A stretch of 35,096 nucleotides of DNA from Peptostreptococcus anaerobius VPI 4330 = DSM 2949. GTDB lineage: Bacteria; Bacillota; Clostridia; Peptostreptococcales; Peptostreptococcaceae. The stretch's first letter is position 1; every line of letters starts with the position of its first letter. Location: the NCBI RefSeq assembly GCF_000381525.1, contig NZ_KB906625.1, positions 1 to 35,096 of the forward strand, in the 5' to 3' direction. The position numbers were made by a program, and so were the translations under genes. Below, one piece after another: positions 17,183 through 24,218 of the stretch. The notes under the pieces were generated by a model. The model was not told where the DNA came from and ran no database searches. It saw only the letters and a list, made by a program, of their open reading frames with translations.

Positions 17183-18013
17183 TTATATCTGTGTTAGGTT
17201 ATCTAAAAAGTATTCAAATAATATACCGTCGTTCCTGTCAAAGTCGCCGCTTTCTACTGTATAGTTTACAGATTTGTAGATAAAATCGACAGCAGCACTG
17301 ACACATTTTTCTAGTTCAAAGCCTCTTGTTATAAGGGCAGATACTATGGATGTAAATATATCTCCTGTACCACTGAAACTAACTCTATTGAAAGGGACTC
17401 CTATCTTTGATATTGAATCCTGTCTACGATCATAGCATATATTGTATATTGAGTCTTTTTCTTCAAAGCCTGTGATAATGACATAAGAAGGACCAGTCTT
17501 GGAAAGGTCTCTGCACAGTTCAAGTAGGTCTTCTTCCTTGTAGTCAAAATTGTCTATTTTGCGACCTGACAATAGGTTGGCTTCGGTGATATTTGGTGTT
17601 ATCAAATCCGCCATTGTGACCAACTCTCTCATTTCTACGACATCTTCATCTGTGAAAATTGGAAACATCTTTCCGTTATCCGCCAATACAGGGTCTACAA
17701 TTACAAATGAATCTGGGTTATTCTTAATTAAATTTTCTACTAGTTTAATCTGCCTTGATGAACCCAAAAATCCTGAATAAATAGTATCGAAATTGGCCCT
17801 TAATTCCTGCCATATATCTATGTATTCTTCTATGGAATCAGTCAAGTCTACAAAGCTGAATTTAGGATAGCCTGTTTGACTAGACAGAACGGATGTAGGT
17901 AGGGGACAACACTGACACTTAAGTGCTGATATTATTGGTATAGCTACTGTTAGAGAACATTTTCCAAGTCCGGAAATATCGTTTATACAGGCTATTTTCT
18001 TTTGCTTAGACAT
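17183..18013 (-). CDS. Pyridoxamine/pyridoxal kinase-like protein (PfkB/ThiD-like fold)
   Basis: A ribokinase-fold kinase of 276 residues, best matching the PdxY-type pyridoxamine kinases of Firmicutes that phosphorylate B6 vitamers in salvage. It starts KKIACINDISGLGKCSLTVA, has PTSVLSSQTGYP (substrate side), DPVLADNGKMF, the TPNITEANLLSG motif, and the ATP-site anion hole FSGTGDIFTS near 225-235, whose Asp is the expected base. A Cys-rich spot, CQCCPLPT, is present near residues 34-41. GGAGG precedes the ATG. It is transcribed alone and is divergent from the cold shock gene. ThiD-type hydroxymethylpyrimidine kinase is the alternative, but the LSSQTGYP segment favours B6. Confidence 0.85.
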   Translation of the reverse strand: MSKQKKIACINDISGLGKCSLTVAIPIISALKCQCCPLPTSVLSSQTGYPKFSFVDLTDSIEEYIDIWQELRANFDTIYSGFLGSSRQIKLVENLIKNNPDSFVIVDPVLADNGKMFPIFTDEDVVEMRELVTMADLITPNITEANLLSGRKIDNFDYKEEDLLELCRDLSKTGPSYVIITGFEEKDSIYNICYDRRQDSISKIGVPFNRVSFSGTGDIFTSIVSALITRGFELEKCVSAAVDFIYKSVNYTVESGDFDRNDGILFEYFLDNLTQI

Positions 18014-18216
18014 TTGTAAATCCTCCGTAAATACTTGTAATTCTTATATATTGTTAAGTTTTGGTGAAATTGTTGAACAATATCAAGAATTTACAATAAT
18101 AGTTCTTCTTGTATATTATTATATATCAATATTACACAATTAATCAAGTTATCGGCTAAAAGTGGAGAATTATTATTAAAAATAAAAATTAAATTTTTAT
18201 TATTTTTAAAATATAA

Positions 18217-18245
18217 TTGACTATTCTTATTTATTATGTTATATT
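18217..18245 (+). promoter_or_regulatory. Promoter of the cold shock gene
   Basis: TTGACT (18217-18222), 17-nt spacer, TATATT (18240-18245). The stretch just upstream (18175-18210) is almost pure A/T with a near-palindrome, TTAAAAATAAAAATT facing AATTTTTATTATTTTTAA, and could act as an UP element. Expected transcript start is near 18252. Confidence 0.65.
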
Positions 18246-18254
18246 GGAGAAGTA

Positions 18255-18282
18255 GTGAACAGCAAAAAATTCAAACGTTCAC
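18255..18282 (+). promoter_or_regulatory. Leader hairpin of the cold shock mRNA
   Basis: GTGAAC (18255-18260) pairs with GTTCAC (18277-18282), enclosing 16 nt, in the short leader just after the predicted transcript start and 6 nt before the AGGAGG ribosome site. Cold shock leaders often switch structure with temperature; this one is inferred from sequence alone. Confidence 0.4.
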
Positions 18283-18299
18283 AATTTTAGGAGGATTTA

Positions 18300-18500
18300 A
18301 TGAAAGTCGGAGTAGTAAAGTGGTTTAACAATGAAAAGGGATTTGGTTTTATATCAGTAGATGGAGAAAATGACGTATTCGTACATTTTTCAGCAATACA
18401 GGGCGATGGTTACAAGTCTCTTGAAGAAGGTCAGCAGGTTGAATTTGAAATCGTAGACGGTTCAAAGGGACCTCAGGCTGCAAACGTAACAAGAGTTTAA
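18300..18500 (+). CDS. Cold shock protein (CspA family)
   Basis: A 66-residue single-stranded RNA/DNA-binding beta-barrel that melts mRNA structure. RNP1 KGFGFI (about residues 13-18) and RNP2 VFVHFS (about 26-31) are both intact, and the start [20 protein letters not shown] is standard. The length matches CspB/CspD-type proteins. AGGAGG stands 6 nt before the ATG. It has its own strong promoter and terminator, so it is probably abundant. Which paralogue (cspA to cspD) cannot be told, because Csps differ too little. Confidence 0.97.
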   Translation: MKVGVVKWFNNEKGFGFISVDGENDVFVHFSAIQGDGYKSLEEGQQVEFEIVDGSKGPQAANVTRV

Positions 18501-18513
18501 ATTATAAATTAAG

Positions 18514-18590
18514 CTACAGTTTATTCTGTAGTATGAGAAATTTTGAAATTTGAATCAGTTAGTACAGAGACCAGTTTACTGGTCTCTTTT
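18514..18590 (+). terminator. Terminator of the cold shock gene
   Basis: Perfect 9-bp stem AGAGACCAG/CTGGTCTCT (18566-18574 with 18579-18587) with a 4-nt loop, then TTT. A smaller hairpin CTACAG/CTGTAG (18514-18531) lies between the stop and the terminator and may protect the 3' end. Confidence 0.8.
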
Positions 18591-18649
18591 GCATATTGAC
18601 ATTTAAGCAAACATTTTCAAGGTATTTATAGGTGAATTCCTTTTACTTG

Positions 18650-18658
18650 TGTTATAAT
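18650..18658 (+). promoter_or_regulatory. Extended -10 promoter of the CBS-pair gene
   Basis: TGTTATAAT with no clear -35. It leaves a leader of about 90 nt before 18756, in which I see no convincing structure. Confidence 0.4.
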
Positions 18659-18755
18659 AACTATGGAGATCCTTTGCTAAAGTAATCGGCATTGGGTATC
18701 TTATAAATATATATATCTTTTTTACAGATATAAATTATTAATCGAGGAGAAGGCT

Positions 18756-19196
18756 ATGAATATATTATTTTTCTTAACGCCAAAAACGGATGTAGTCAGT
18801 TTGATGGATACAGATTCTGTTTATACTGTTTTAGAAACACTTAAAAAATATAGGTATGCATCTGTGCCTATACTAAATGAAGCGGGTAACTATGTAGGTA
18901 CAGTAAAAGAAGGTGATTTATTGTGGTATATAGATAGCATGAAGAAATATGATCTTGAATCGCTTAAAGAAATCAATATAATGGAAGTACCTAGGAGGAG
19001 CAATAATGACACTGCCAAGATAGACGCCAATGTAGAAGATTTACTAGGGGTTCTTATCAACCAGAATTTTGTTCCTGTTATAGATGATGCAGGTATCTTT
19101 ATAGGTATAGTCAAGAGAAGAGAGGTAATCTCTTATACATATGATTTATTGAAGGGGAAAGACCAGTCTCTAGATGATATGTTCAACAAAAATTGA
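18756..19196 (+). CDS. CBS-domain pair protein
   Basis: A 146-residue protein made almost entirely of two CBS motifs (about 8-65 and 72-130), a module that binds adenine nucleotides such as AMP, ATP or SAM. CBS1 has the pattern SVYTVLETLKKYRYASVPIL...GNYVGTVKEGDLL, and CBS2 has NVEDLLGVLINQNFVPVIDD...FIGIVKRREV. There is no attached enzyme, channel or DNA-binding domain, so it is a stand-alone sensor or partner subunit. CGAGGAG precedes the ATG. It lies between the cold shock gene and a bidirectional terminator, as its own unit. Its target is unknown. Confidence 0.9.
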   Translation: MNILFFLTPKTDVVSLMDTDSVYTVLETLKKYRYASVPILNEAGNYVGTVKEGDLLWYIDSMKKYDLESLKEINIMEVPRRSNNDTAKIDANVEDLLGVLINQNFVPVIDDAGIFIGIVKRREVISYTYDLLKGKDQSLDDMFNKN

Positions 19197-19227
19197 TAAT
19201 TAGACTAGTTACGATATTAGTTAATAG

Positions 19228-19287
19228 AAAAGAGCTCGAATTTTGGGGTCAGATTAATCTTAGACACCTCAATTTGAGCTCTTTTTG
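19228..19287. terminator. Bidirectional terminator between convergent genes
   Basis: AAAAGAGCTC...AATT at 19228-19241 pairs with AATT.GAGCTCTTTTT at 19271-19285, giving A-stem-T symmetry. It can end both the CBS gene (plus) and the two-TM gene (minus, stop at 19289). Confidence 0.85.
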
Positions 19288-19288
19288 T

Positions 19289-19759
19289 TTATCTTTTTAT
19301 ATCGTTTTTAGTTACTAATATAGCTATTTTTCCTGTTGGATTGTATGTTATCTGTACAATAGCGTTCTTTTTAACCTTTACAAGGTCTTCGCCACCGTAT
19401 TTTATGTCCAACTTAATAGGCCTCTTACCCTGTTTGATTAGGGCAGTGTAACCGTCCTTACCCTTGTTTTCAAGGCTGATCAGGTTGCCCACATAAGGAG
19501 TGAATTCCTGATATTTTTCACTTTCTTTTTTCATAAAGAAATATGCTGCTACTAGTATCACAACATCTACTAGAAGTGTGGCCCACCAAGGGAACTTCAA
19601 TACTGTAGCTACTAAGATTCCAACCACTACCATGGCAACTATAAACCATAGAGCTTTTTTCATTATCAATTTACCGATTATATCATTTGCCTTTTTCTCT
19701 GGACCAGTCATAGTCTTCTGTCTAGCGAACTGATCTGCAAATCTATCTCTTAAGCCCAT
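19289..19759 (-). CDS. Two-TM protein with C-terminal soluble domain, unknown function
   Basis: A 156-residue protein, not recognised. The N-terminal 35 residues are charged (MGLRDRFADQFARQKTM). Two membrane helices follow at about 36-52 (ALWFIVAMVVVGILVATVL) and 56-73 (WATLLVDVVILVAAYFFM). The C-terminal domain (about 85-156) has alternating beta-like segments with GKDGYTALIKQGKRP and IAILVTKNDIKR. This resembles small soluble domains of membrane-anchored NfeD-like or OB-like proteins, but only loosely. TAGGAGG precedes the ATG. It is single-gene, convergent with the CBS gene. No function is proposed. Confidence 0.8.
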   Translation of the reverse strand: MGLRDRFADQFARQKTMTGPEKKANDIIGKLIMKKALWFIVAMVVVGILVATVLKFPWWATLLVDVVILVAAYFFMKKESEKYQEFTPYVGNLISLENKGKDGYTALIKQGKRPIKLDIKYGGEDLVKVKKNAIVQITYNPTGKIAILVTKNDIKR

Positions 19760-19848
19760 ACTAATGCCTCCTATCTTCTTATTCTTATAAATACCTTCTC
19801 TATTTTAACATATTCGGACCTAAATTGAAAGATAATATTAGTAAACTA

Positions 19849-19857
19849 TGGTATAAT
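19849..19857 (+). promoter_or_regulatory. Extended -10 promoter of the membrane protein gene
   Basis: TGGTATAAT, about 40 nt before the start at 19899. A TTGAAA at 19825 is 21 nt away and probably too far to be the -35. Confidence 0.4.
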
Positions 19858-19898
19858 TTAAATATAAGAAGACTATAAGGGTGAATTTGGGAGGCAAG

Positions 19899-20327
19899 AT
19901 GTTTAAATCGGTTAAAAATCTAGGATTTTTGGAAGTTTTTTTTAGGTTTACGTGTATGTTATTCTGGCCTCTATATTGGTACAAGTGGAGTGTAATAACA
20001 ATTGCAAACTACAACGAGATATTGTTTAACATATATTTGGTGGTTTCAGGATTATTTTTAATTGTTTGCACAATGGTATATATAATTAAAAAGTCCACAA
20101 CAGGAATTTACTATTTGTATAGGATGGTACTGATACTTACATATCTTGAGTCCTTGTACAGTTTTATGGTGGTTCCTAGGAATATTGAGGCTCTGTATGT
20201 CAAAATTATACTTTGTGTCCTATTGTTGCTAGTGTCTAACAAGTTGATAAAAAAGGATAAAAATGATACAGGTGTTGTAGGTATTCTATCCTCAATACTA
20301 ATATTAGTATTGACTTATTTTTATTAG
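19899..20327 (+). CDS. Small polytopic membrane protein, unknown function
   Basis: A 142-residue hydrophobic protein with about five likely helices (near 12-28, 38-58, 70-90, 97-113 and 122-141), short basic loops and no recognisable motif. I start at MFKSVKNL because GGGAGG lies 4 nt upstream. An in-frame GTG at 19881 would add six residues but would place the ribosome site inside the gene. The gap to the parvulin gene is 162 nt with a separate promoter, so it is probably monocistronic. No function can be assigned. Confidence 0.7.
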   Translation: MFKSVKNLGFLEVFFRFTCMLFWPLYWYKWSVITIANYNEILFNIYLVVSGLFLIVCTMVYIIKKSTTGIYYLYRMVLILTYLESLYSFMVVPRNIEALYVKIILCVLLLLVSNKLIKKDKNDTGVVGILSSILILVLTYFY

Positions 20328-20423
20328 ACCTCTTGTTCGGTCATAATTTTATTTGTTGGCGCAATTTTGGTCTTAGCCTAGTTTTACTTGTCAGCTAAAC
20401 TTTTAGAATACCCACTAAATTAG

Positions 20424-20452
20424 TAGACTTTTATAAGAAAAAATGTTATCAT
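20424..20452 (+). promoter_or_regulatory. Possible promoter of the parvulin gene
   Basis: TAGACT (20424-20429), 17-nt spacer, TATCAT (20447-20452), 38 nt before the ATG at 20490. Confidence 0.4.
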
Positions 20453-20489
20453 AAAAATCGAGGTAGAAATTAATTATTGGAGGAATAAA

Positions 20490-21248
20490 ATGACAGAATT
20501 AAATTATTTAGCTAAAATTGGTGATAAAGAAATAACTGCAGCTGATGTTGAAGCAGCTATTAGTAGTATAGACCCATATCAGAGACAGCAGTTTGACAAT
20601 GAAGAAGGAAGAAAGAGAATACTTGCTGACTTAATAAACCAGGAACTGTTCTATCTTGATGCTATCGAAAATAAGCTAGACCAGGATGAAAACTTCGTTA
20701 AAGAAATGGAGTTAATAAAGATTAACATGATCAAGCAGTATGCTATAAACAAAATTATAGCTAGCGTTGAAGTAAGTGACGAAGAAAAGTTAAACTACTA
20801 TGAAGAAAACAAGGCTCAGTTTGTAAGCCCTGAGATGGTTTCTGCAAAGCACATACTAGTTGATGAAGAAGACCAGGCTAAGGAAATAAAGACTAAAATA
20901 GACAAGAAGGAAATGTCTTTTGAAGATGCAGCTGTTGAGTACTCTAAGTGTCCATCAAATATGAAGGGTGGAGACCTTGGCGAATTTGGCAAGGGTCAGA
21001 TGGTACCTGAATTTGAAGAAGCAGCTTTTGCTCTAGAAGTTGGAAAAGTATCTGAACCAGTTAAGTCTCAGTTTGGATACCACATCATAAAGGTTGAGTC
21101 TCACAAGGAAGAGGGGCAGCTTGAATTTGAAGATGTTAAGGATGAAGTTGCAAATGCAGTTGCTTACAAGAAGCAGAATGAAGCATTTGTTGGTAAGTTG
21201 ACTGAACTAACTGATAGATATAAGGATATACTAGTAATCAATAAGTAA
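20490..21248 (+). CDS. Parvulin-type peptidyl-prolyl isomerase, cytosolic
   Basis: A 252-residue protein with a SurA/PrsA-like helical N-terminal part (about 1-110), a parvulin (rotamase) domain at about 115-205 and a C-terminal helix. The rotamase signature is clear: [66 protein letters not shown]. It catalyses cis-trans isomerisation of X-Pro bonds. Unlike PrsA it has no signal peptide or lipobox (start [16 protein letters not shown]), so it should stay in the cytosol, perhaps acting with trigger factor or on nascent chains. TTGGAGGAA precedes the ATG, and it has its own promoter and terminator. Confidence 0.93.
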   Translation: MTELNYLAKIGDKEITAADVEAAISSIDPYQRQQFDNEEGRKRILADLINQELFYLDAIENKLDQDENFVKEMELIKINMIKQYAINKIIASVEVSDEEKLNYYEENKAQFVSPEMVSAKHILVDEEDQAKEIKTKIDKKEMSFEDAAVEYSKCPSNMKGGDLGEFGKGQMVPEFEEAAFALEVGKVSEPVKSQFGYHIIKVESHKEEGQLEFEDVKDEVANAVAYKKQNEAFVGKLTELTDRYKDILVINK

Positions 21249-21297
21249 TTTTAAAATTACTATATCATATTATTAGTATTTGTAAAAATGGAATATT

Positions 21298-21337
21298 AGA
21301 CACTCTTGGGTATATCCTATAGGGTGTCTTTTTTTTG
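21298..21337 (+). terminator. Terminator of the parvulin gene
   Basis: AGACACTCT/AGGGTGTCT stem (21298-21306 with 21321-21329, one G-T pair) with an inner GG-CC pairing, followed by seven T. Confidence 0.85.
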
Positions 21338-21343
21338 TATATC

Positions 21344-21352
21344 TGATATAAT
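21344..21352 (+). promoter_or_regulatory. Extended -10 promoter of the folate operon
   Basis: TGATATAAT with no good -35. It starts just after the T tract of the preceding terminator. Expected transcript start is about 21359. Confidence 0.5.
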
Positions 21353-21365
21353 ATTGGTATGGTTT

Positions 21366-21388
21366 GTTTAGACCTAGCTAGTCTAAAC
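21366..21388 (+). promoter_or_regulatory. Inverted repeat at the start of the folate operon leader
   Basis: GTTTAGAC (21366-21373) and GTCTAAAC (21381-21388) are perfect inverted copies around CTAGCTA. The site begins about 7 nt after the predicted transcript start, so it could be a repressor operator or a leader hairpin. It does not match the tetrahydrofolate riboswitch, which is about four times longer. Confidence 0.5.
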
Positions 21389-21429
21389 TATGTATTTAAT
21401 ATTAAAAGTATTTTAATTGGGAGGATAAG

Positions 21430-21984
21430 ATGATAGATATAGATAAGGCTCAAAAAGCCGTAAGAGACCTTTTGATTGCTATTGGTGAAGACCCAGATAG
21501 GGAAGGTTTGGTTGATACTCCTAAGAGGGTAGCAAAGATGTATAAGGAAGTTTTGGCAGGCTATGATGATGATCCTAGTGAATATCTATCAAGGGTATTC
21601 AAGGCTGATGATGCCGATTGGGTATTGGAAAAGGACATCCACTTTTATTCCATGTGTGAACACCATATGCTACCGTTTTTTGGCAAGGTCCATATAGCCT
21701 ATATACCAAATGGCAAGGTTACTGGACTCAGTAAATTGGCTAGGCTTGTGGAAGTCTATGCTAGAAGACTCCAGCTACAGGAACAGATGACAGTTCAAAT
21801 TGCCGATGCCCTTGTAAAAGAGCTAAGTCCTCTAGGTGTTGTCGTGATAGTAGAGGCTGAGCATATGTGTATGACTATGAGAGGTATAAAAAAGCCGGGT
21901 ACTATAACAGTGACCCAAGCTACTAGGGGTAGATTTAAGGAAGATCACAATTTACTCATGTCTATTAGGGAGCTGATCAAATAA
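21430..21984 (+). CDS. folE: GTP cyclohydrolase I
   Basis: Converts GTP to 7,8-dihydroneopterin triphosphate, the first step of folate synthesis; cytosolic homodecamer. At 184 residues it has the usual length. The zinc site is Cys76 and His79 in [20 protein letters not shown], and Cys147 in [12 protein letters not shown]. Other signatures: [18 protein letters not shown] (21-38), [10 protein letters not shown], and QATRGRFK near the end. GGGAGGA precedes the ATG. It is the first gene of the folate operon; the next gene starts right after its stop. Confidence 0.97.
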   Translation: MIDIDKAQKAVRDLLIAIGEDPDREGLVDTPKRVAKMYKEVLAGYDDDPSEYLSRVFKADDADWVLEKDIHFYSMCEHHMLPFFGKVHIAYIPNGKVTGLSKLARLVEVYARRLQLQEQMTVQIADALVKELSPLGVVVIVEAEHMCMTMRGIKKPGTITVTQATRGRFKEDHNLLMSIRELIK

Positions 21985-22560
21985 ATGATAAATGAAAATA
22001 AGTACCTAATGCCTAGGATAGAAAGTCTTATGGCAAGTCGAGAATTTAAATATTATATATCTAAGATAGAAAAACTTGAGCAAGATAGGATTTATTGTGG
22101 TCACGATATAGATCATTTGCTATCCGTAGCTAGGATGATGTATATTATAAACCTCGAGGATGGCCTAGGTCTTGATAAGGAATTAATATATGCTGTCGGT
22201 CTTCTTCATGATATAGGAAGGGTTGACGAGTATGAAAAAGGTATTGACCACCATGTAGCTAGTTGCAAAATAGCTGACAAACTCATGCAAGATGCTGGTT
22301 TTTCAAGCAAAGAGATAGACATTAGTCTATATGCCATTGGCAGGCATAGGTCTTGCAAGGAAGAAGTAGCCACTTGTGGAACAGAGAATAATAGCCCAAA
22401 AAATGAGAATCAAAAAAACGAGAACCAAGATAATAAAAGACAAAGGCTAGCAGACCTACTCAGGTATGTTGATAAGAAGTCGAGACTCTGTTATTACTGT
22501 GGGACTAGAGACACTTGTAAGTGGTCTGATGACAAGAAAAATAAAAGATTGTTGATATAA
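21985..22560 (+). CDS. HD-domain phosphohydrolase in folate operon
   Basis: A 191-residue HD-superfamily protein. Metal ligands are probably His40/His44 (GHDIDHLLSVARM), His75-Asp76 (GLLHDIGRVDEY) and His89/His90 (GIDHHVASCKI). Residues 125-155 are low-complexity, Asn/Lys/Glu-rich (KNENQKNENQDNK). The C terminus has Cys169, Cys172 and Cys178 (CYYCGTRDTCKW), possibly a metal knuckle. The ATG follows the folE stop (TAAATG), so translation is coupled. The natural suggestion is removal of phosphate from dihydroneopterin triphosphate, a step for which many bacteria have no known enzyme. HD proteins also act on nucleotides and cyclic dinucleotides, so this is context inference only. Confidence 0.82.
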   Translation: MINENKYLMPRIESLMASREFKYYISKIEKLEQDRIYCGHDIDHLLSVARMMYIINLEDGLGLDKELIYAVGLLHDIGRVDEYEKGIDHHVASCKIADKLMQDAGFSSKEIDISLYAIGRHRSCKEEVATCGTENNSPKNENQKNENQDNKRQRLADLLRYVDKKSRLCYYCGTRDTCKWSDDKKNKRLLI

Positions 22561-22575
22561 ATAGAGGGGGATTTT

Positions 22576-23394
22576 ATGAGGATAGGAAATAAGAATTTTG
22601 ATACAAAAAATAATGTATATATAATGGGTATCTTGAATGTTACACCGGATTCATTTTCAGATGGGGGCAAGTTTAACAATATGGACAAGGCCCTATTCCA
22701 CGTTGAGGAAATGATAAAGGCTGGTGCAGATATAATAGATGTTGGTGGAGAATCTACTAGGCCTGGCTACACAAAGATATCTGACCAAGAGGAAATAGAT
22801 AGGGTAGTCCCTGTTCTTGAGGCTATCAGGTCAAGGTTTAACACTTGCCTGTCTCTTGATACATACAAGTCAGGTGTTGTAAGAGGAGCAGGGCATACAA
22901 TAGACCTTGTAAATGATATATGGGGATTTAAATACGATCCTAATATGGCTAAGACCGTAAAAGACCTGGACCTAGCCTGCTGTTTGATGCACAATAGAAG
23001 AGAACACGATTATGTGGATTTTTGGAGTGACCTTCTTGATGACCTTAAGGGATCAGTCAAGCTTGCCCTTGATGCAGGCATTGAAAAAGACAGGATTATG
23101 CTTGACGGTGGTGTGGGATTCCAAAAAACATACGAGGAAAACCTAATGGTGATCAATAGGACTGAGGACCTGTGCAAGTTGGGCTATCCACTTTTGATGG
23201 CTACCTCAAAAAAATCAGTAATAGGTCTTACAATCGATAAGCCTGTGACAGAAAGAACTATAGCAACACTAGCTACTACAGTTATAGGTATCCAAAAAGG
23301 AGCATCTTTTGTCAGGGTGCATGACATAGAAGAAAATGCAGATATAATTAAAATGACAAAGGCCATAATGTCTGAGCAGAAGTGGTCTAAGTAA
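22576..23394 (+). CDS. folP: Dihydropteroate synthase
   Basis: Joins p-aminobenzoate with 6-hydroxymethyl-dihydropterin pyrophosphate to give 7,8-dihydropteroate; the target of sulfonamides. The 272-residue TIM barrel has the loop 1 signature MGILNVTPDSFSDGGKF (15-31), then DIIDVGGESTRPGY, SLDTYKSGV, LVNDIWGF, DGGVGFQKTYEEN and the C-terminal VRVHDIEEN. The sulfonamide contact regions appear ordinary, with no insertion near loops 1 and 2. GAGGGGG precedes the ATG, 15 nt after the HD gene. It is third in the operon. Confidence 0.97.
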   Translation: MRIGNKNFDTKNNVYIMGILNVTPDSFSDGGKFNNMDKALFHVEEMIKAGADIIDVGGESTRPGYTKISDQEEIDRVVPVLEAIRSRFNTCLSLDTYKSGVVRGAGHTIDLVNDIWGFKYDPNMAKTVKDLDLACCLMHNRREHDYVDFWSDLLDDLKGSVKLALDAGIEKDRIMLDGGVGFQKTYEENLMVINRTEDLCKLGYPLLMATSKKSVIGLTIDKPVTERTIATLATTVIGIQKGASFVRVHDIEENADIIKMTKAIMSEQKWSK

Positions 23395-23411
23395 GCAAGC
23401 AGGAGGATAAA

Positions 23412-24218
23412 ATGGACACTATAAAGATATATGGCATAGAATTCTATGCCTACCACGGTGTACTTGATAGTGAAAAAGAACTAGGACAGACTTTTAGGAT
23501 AGACTGCGAGTTTTCTTTAGATTCGTCAGTGTGCAATGACGATATAAATAAAACAGTAAATTATGGTCAAGTAGCCCTAGATATAAAAGAATTTGCCAGC
23601 CAAAATAGGTATGATCTTCTAGAGAGCCTAACCAATAAGCTTGCTAGCTACCTTCTTCAAAAATATGAACTGATGGACGATATCAAATTAGCAGTTCACA
23701 AGCCACACGCCCCAATAGCTACAAAGTTTGACGATGTGACTATGACAGTCAGGAGAAAAAGGGAGAGGGCCTACCTTGCAATAGGCAGCAACCTGGGGGA
23801 CAGGAAGGACAATTTGGACTATGTTGGCAAGGCCATAGATAGCGATCCGAGTATCAAGCTACTTGCCAAGTCATCCTATATAGAGACCAAACCATATGGA
23901 GTGCTTGATCAACCGGACTTTTTAAATGGGGCTATAAAGGTTGAGACAATCTATACTCCTAAGGAGTTACTAGACTTTTGTAAACGTACAGAGAAGCTTG
24001 CAGGTAGGGTAGCCACTAGGAGGTGGGGAGAGAGAGTACTCGATGTAGATATACTAATGTACGGCAGTGATACTGTTTTTACAGATGATTTAATAATCCC
24101 CCACCCTGAAATGCATATAAGAGACTTTGTCTTAAGGCCTCTTGAAGAGATAGAGCCCCACTTGATACACCCTATAAAGAATAAATCTATAAGAGAATTG
24201 TTGAAAGAGGTGGAGTAA
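23412..24218 (+). CDS. folB-folK: Fused dihydroneopterin aldolase / HPPK
   Basis: A bifunctional 268-residue protein. The FolB domain (1-115) has GIEFYAYHGVLDSEKELGQ, with Tyr/His near the active site, and VNYGQVALDIKEF; it cleaves 7,8-dihydroneopterin to 6-hydroxymethyl-dihydropterin and glycolaldehyde. The FolK domain (118-268) starts RAYLAIGSNLGDRKDNL and has ETKPYGVLDQPDFLNGAI and the signature RRWGERVLDVDILMYG; it transfers pyrophosphate from ATP to that product. Fusions of this order are common in Firmicutes and some other bacteria, and allow the intermediate to pass between sites. AGGAGGA precedes the ATG. The stop overlaps the next start (TAATG). Confidence 0.96.
   Translation: MDTIKIYGIEFYAYHGVLDSEKELGQTFRIDCEFSLDSSVCNDDINKTVNYGQVALDIKEFASQNRYDLLESLTNKLASYLLQKYELMDDIKLAVHKPHAPIATKFDDVTMTVRRKRERAYLAIGSNLGDRKDNLDYVGKAIDSDPSIKLLAKSSYIETKPYGVLDQPDFLNGAIKVETIYTPKELLDFCKRTEKLAGRVATRRWGERVLDVDILMYGSDTVFTDDLIIPHPEMHIRDFVLRPLEEIEPHLIHPIKNKSIRELLKEVE

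Noticed and set aside
21353-21429. Tetrahydrofolate riboswitch before folE
   Set aside because: The leader is about 70 nt and lacks the conserved internal loops; only one inverted repeat is present.
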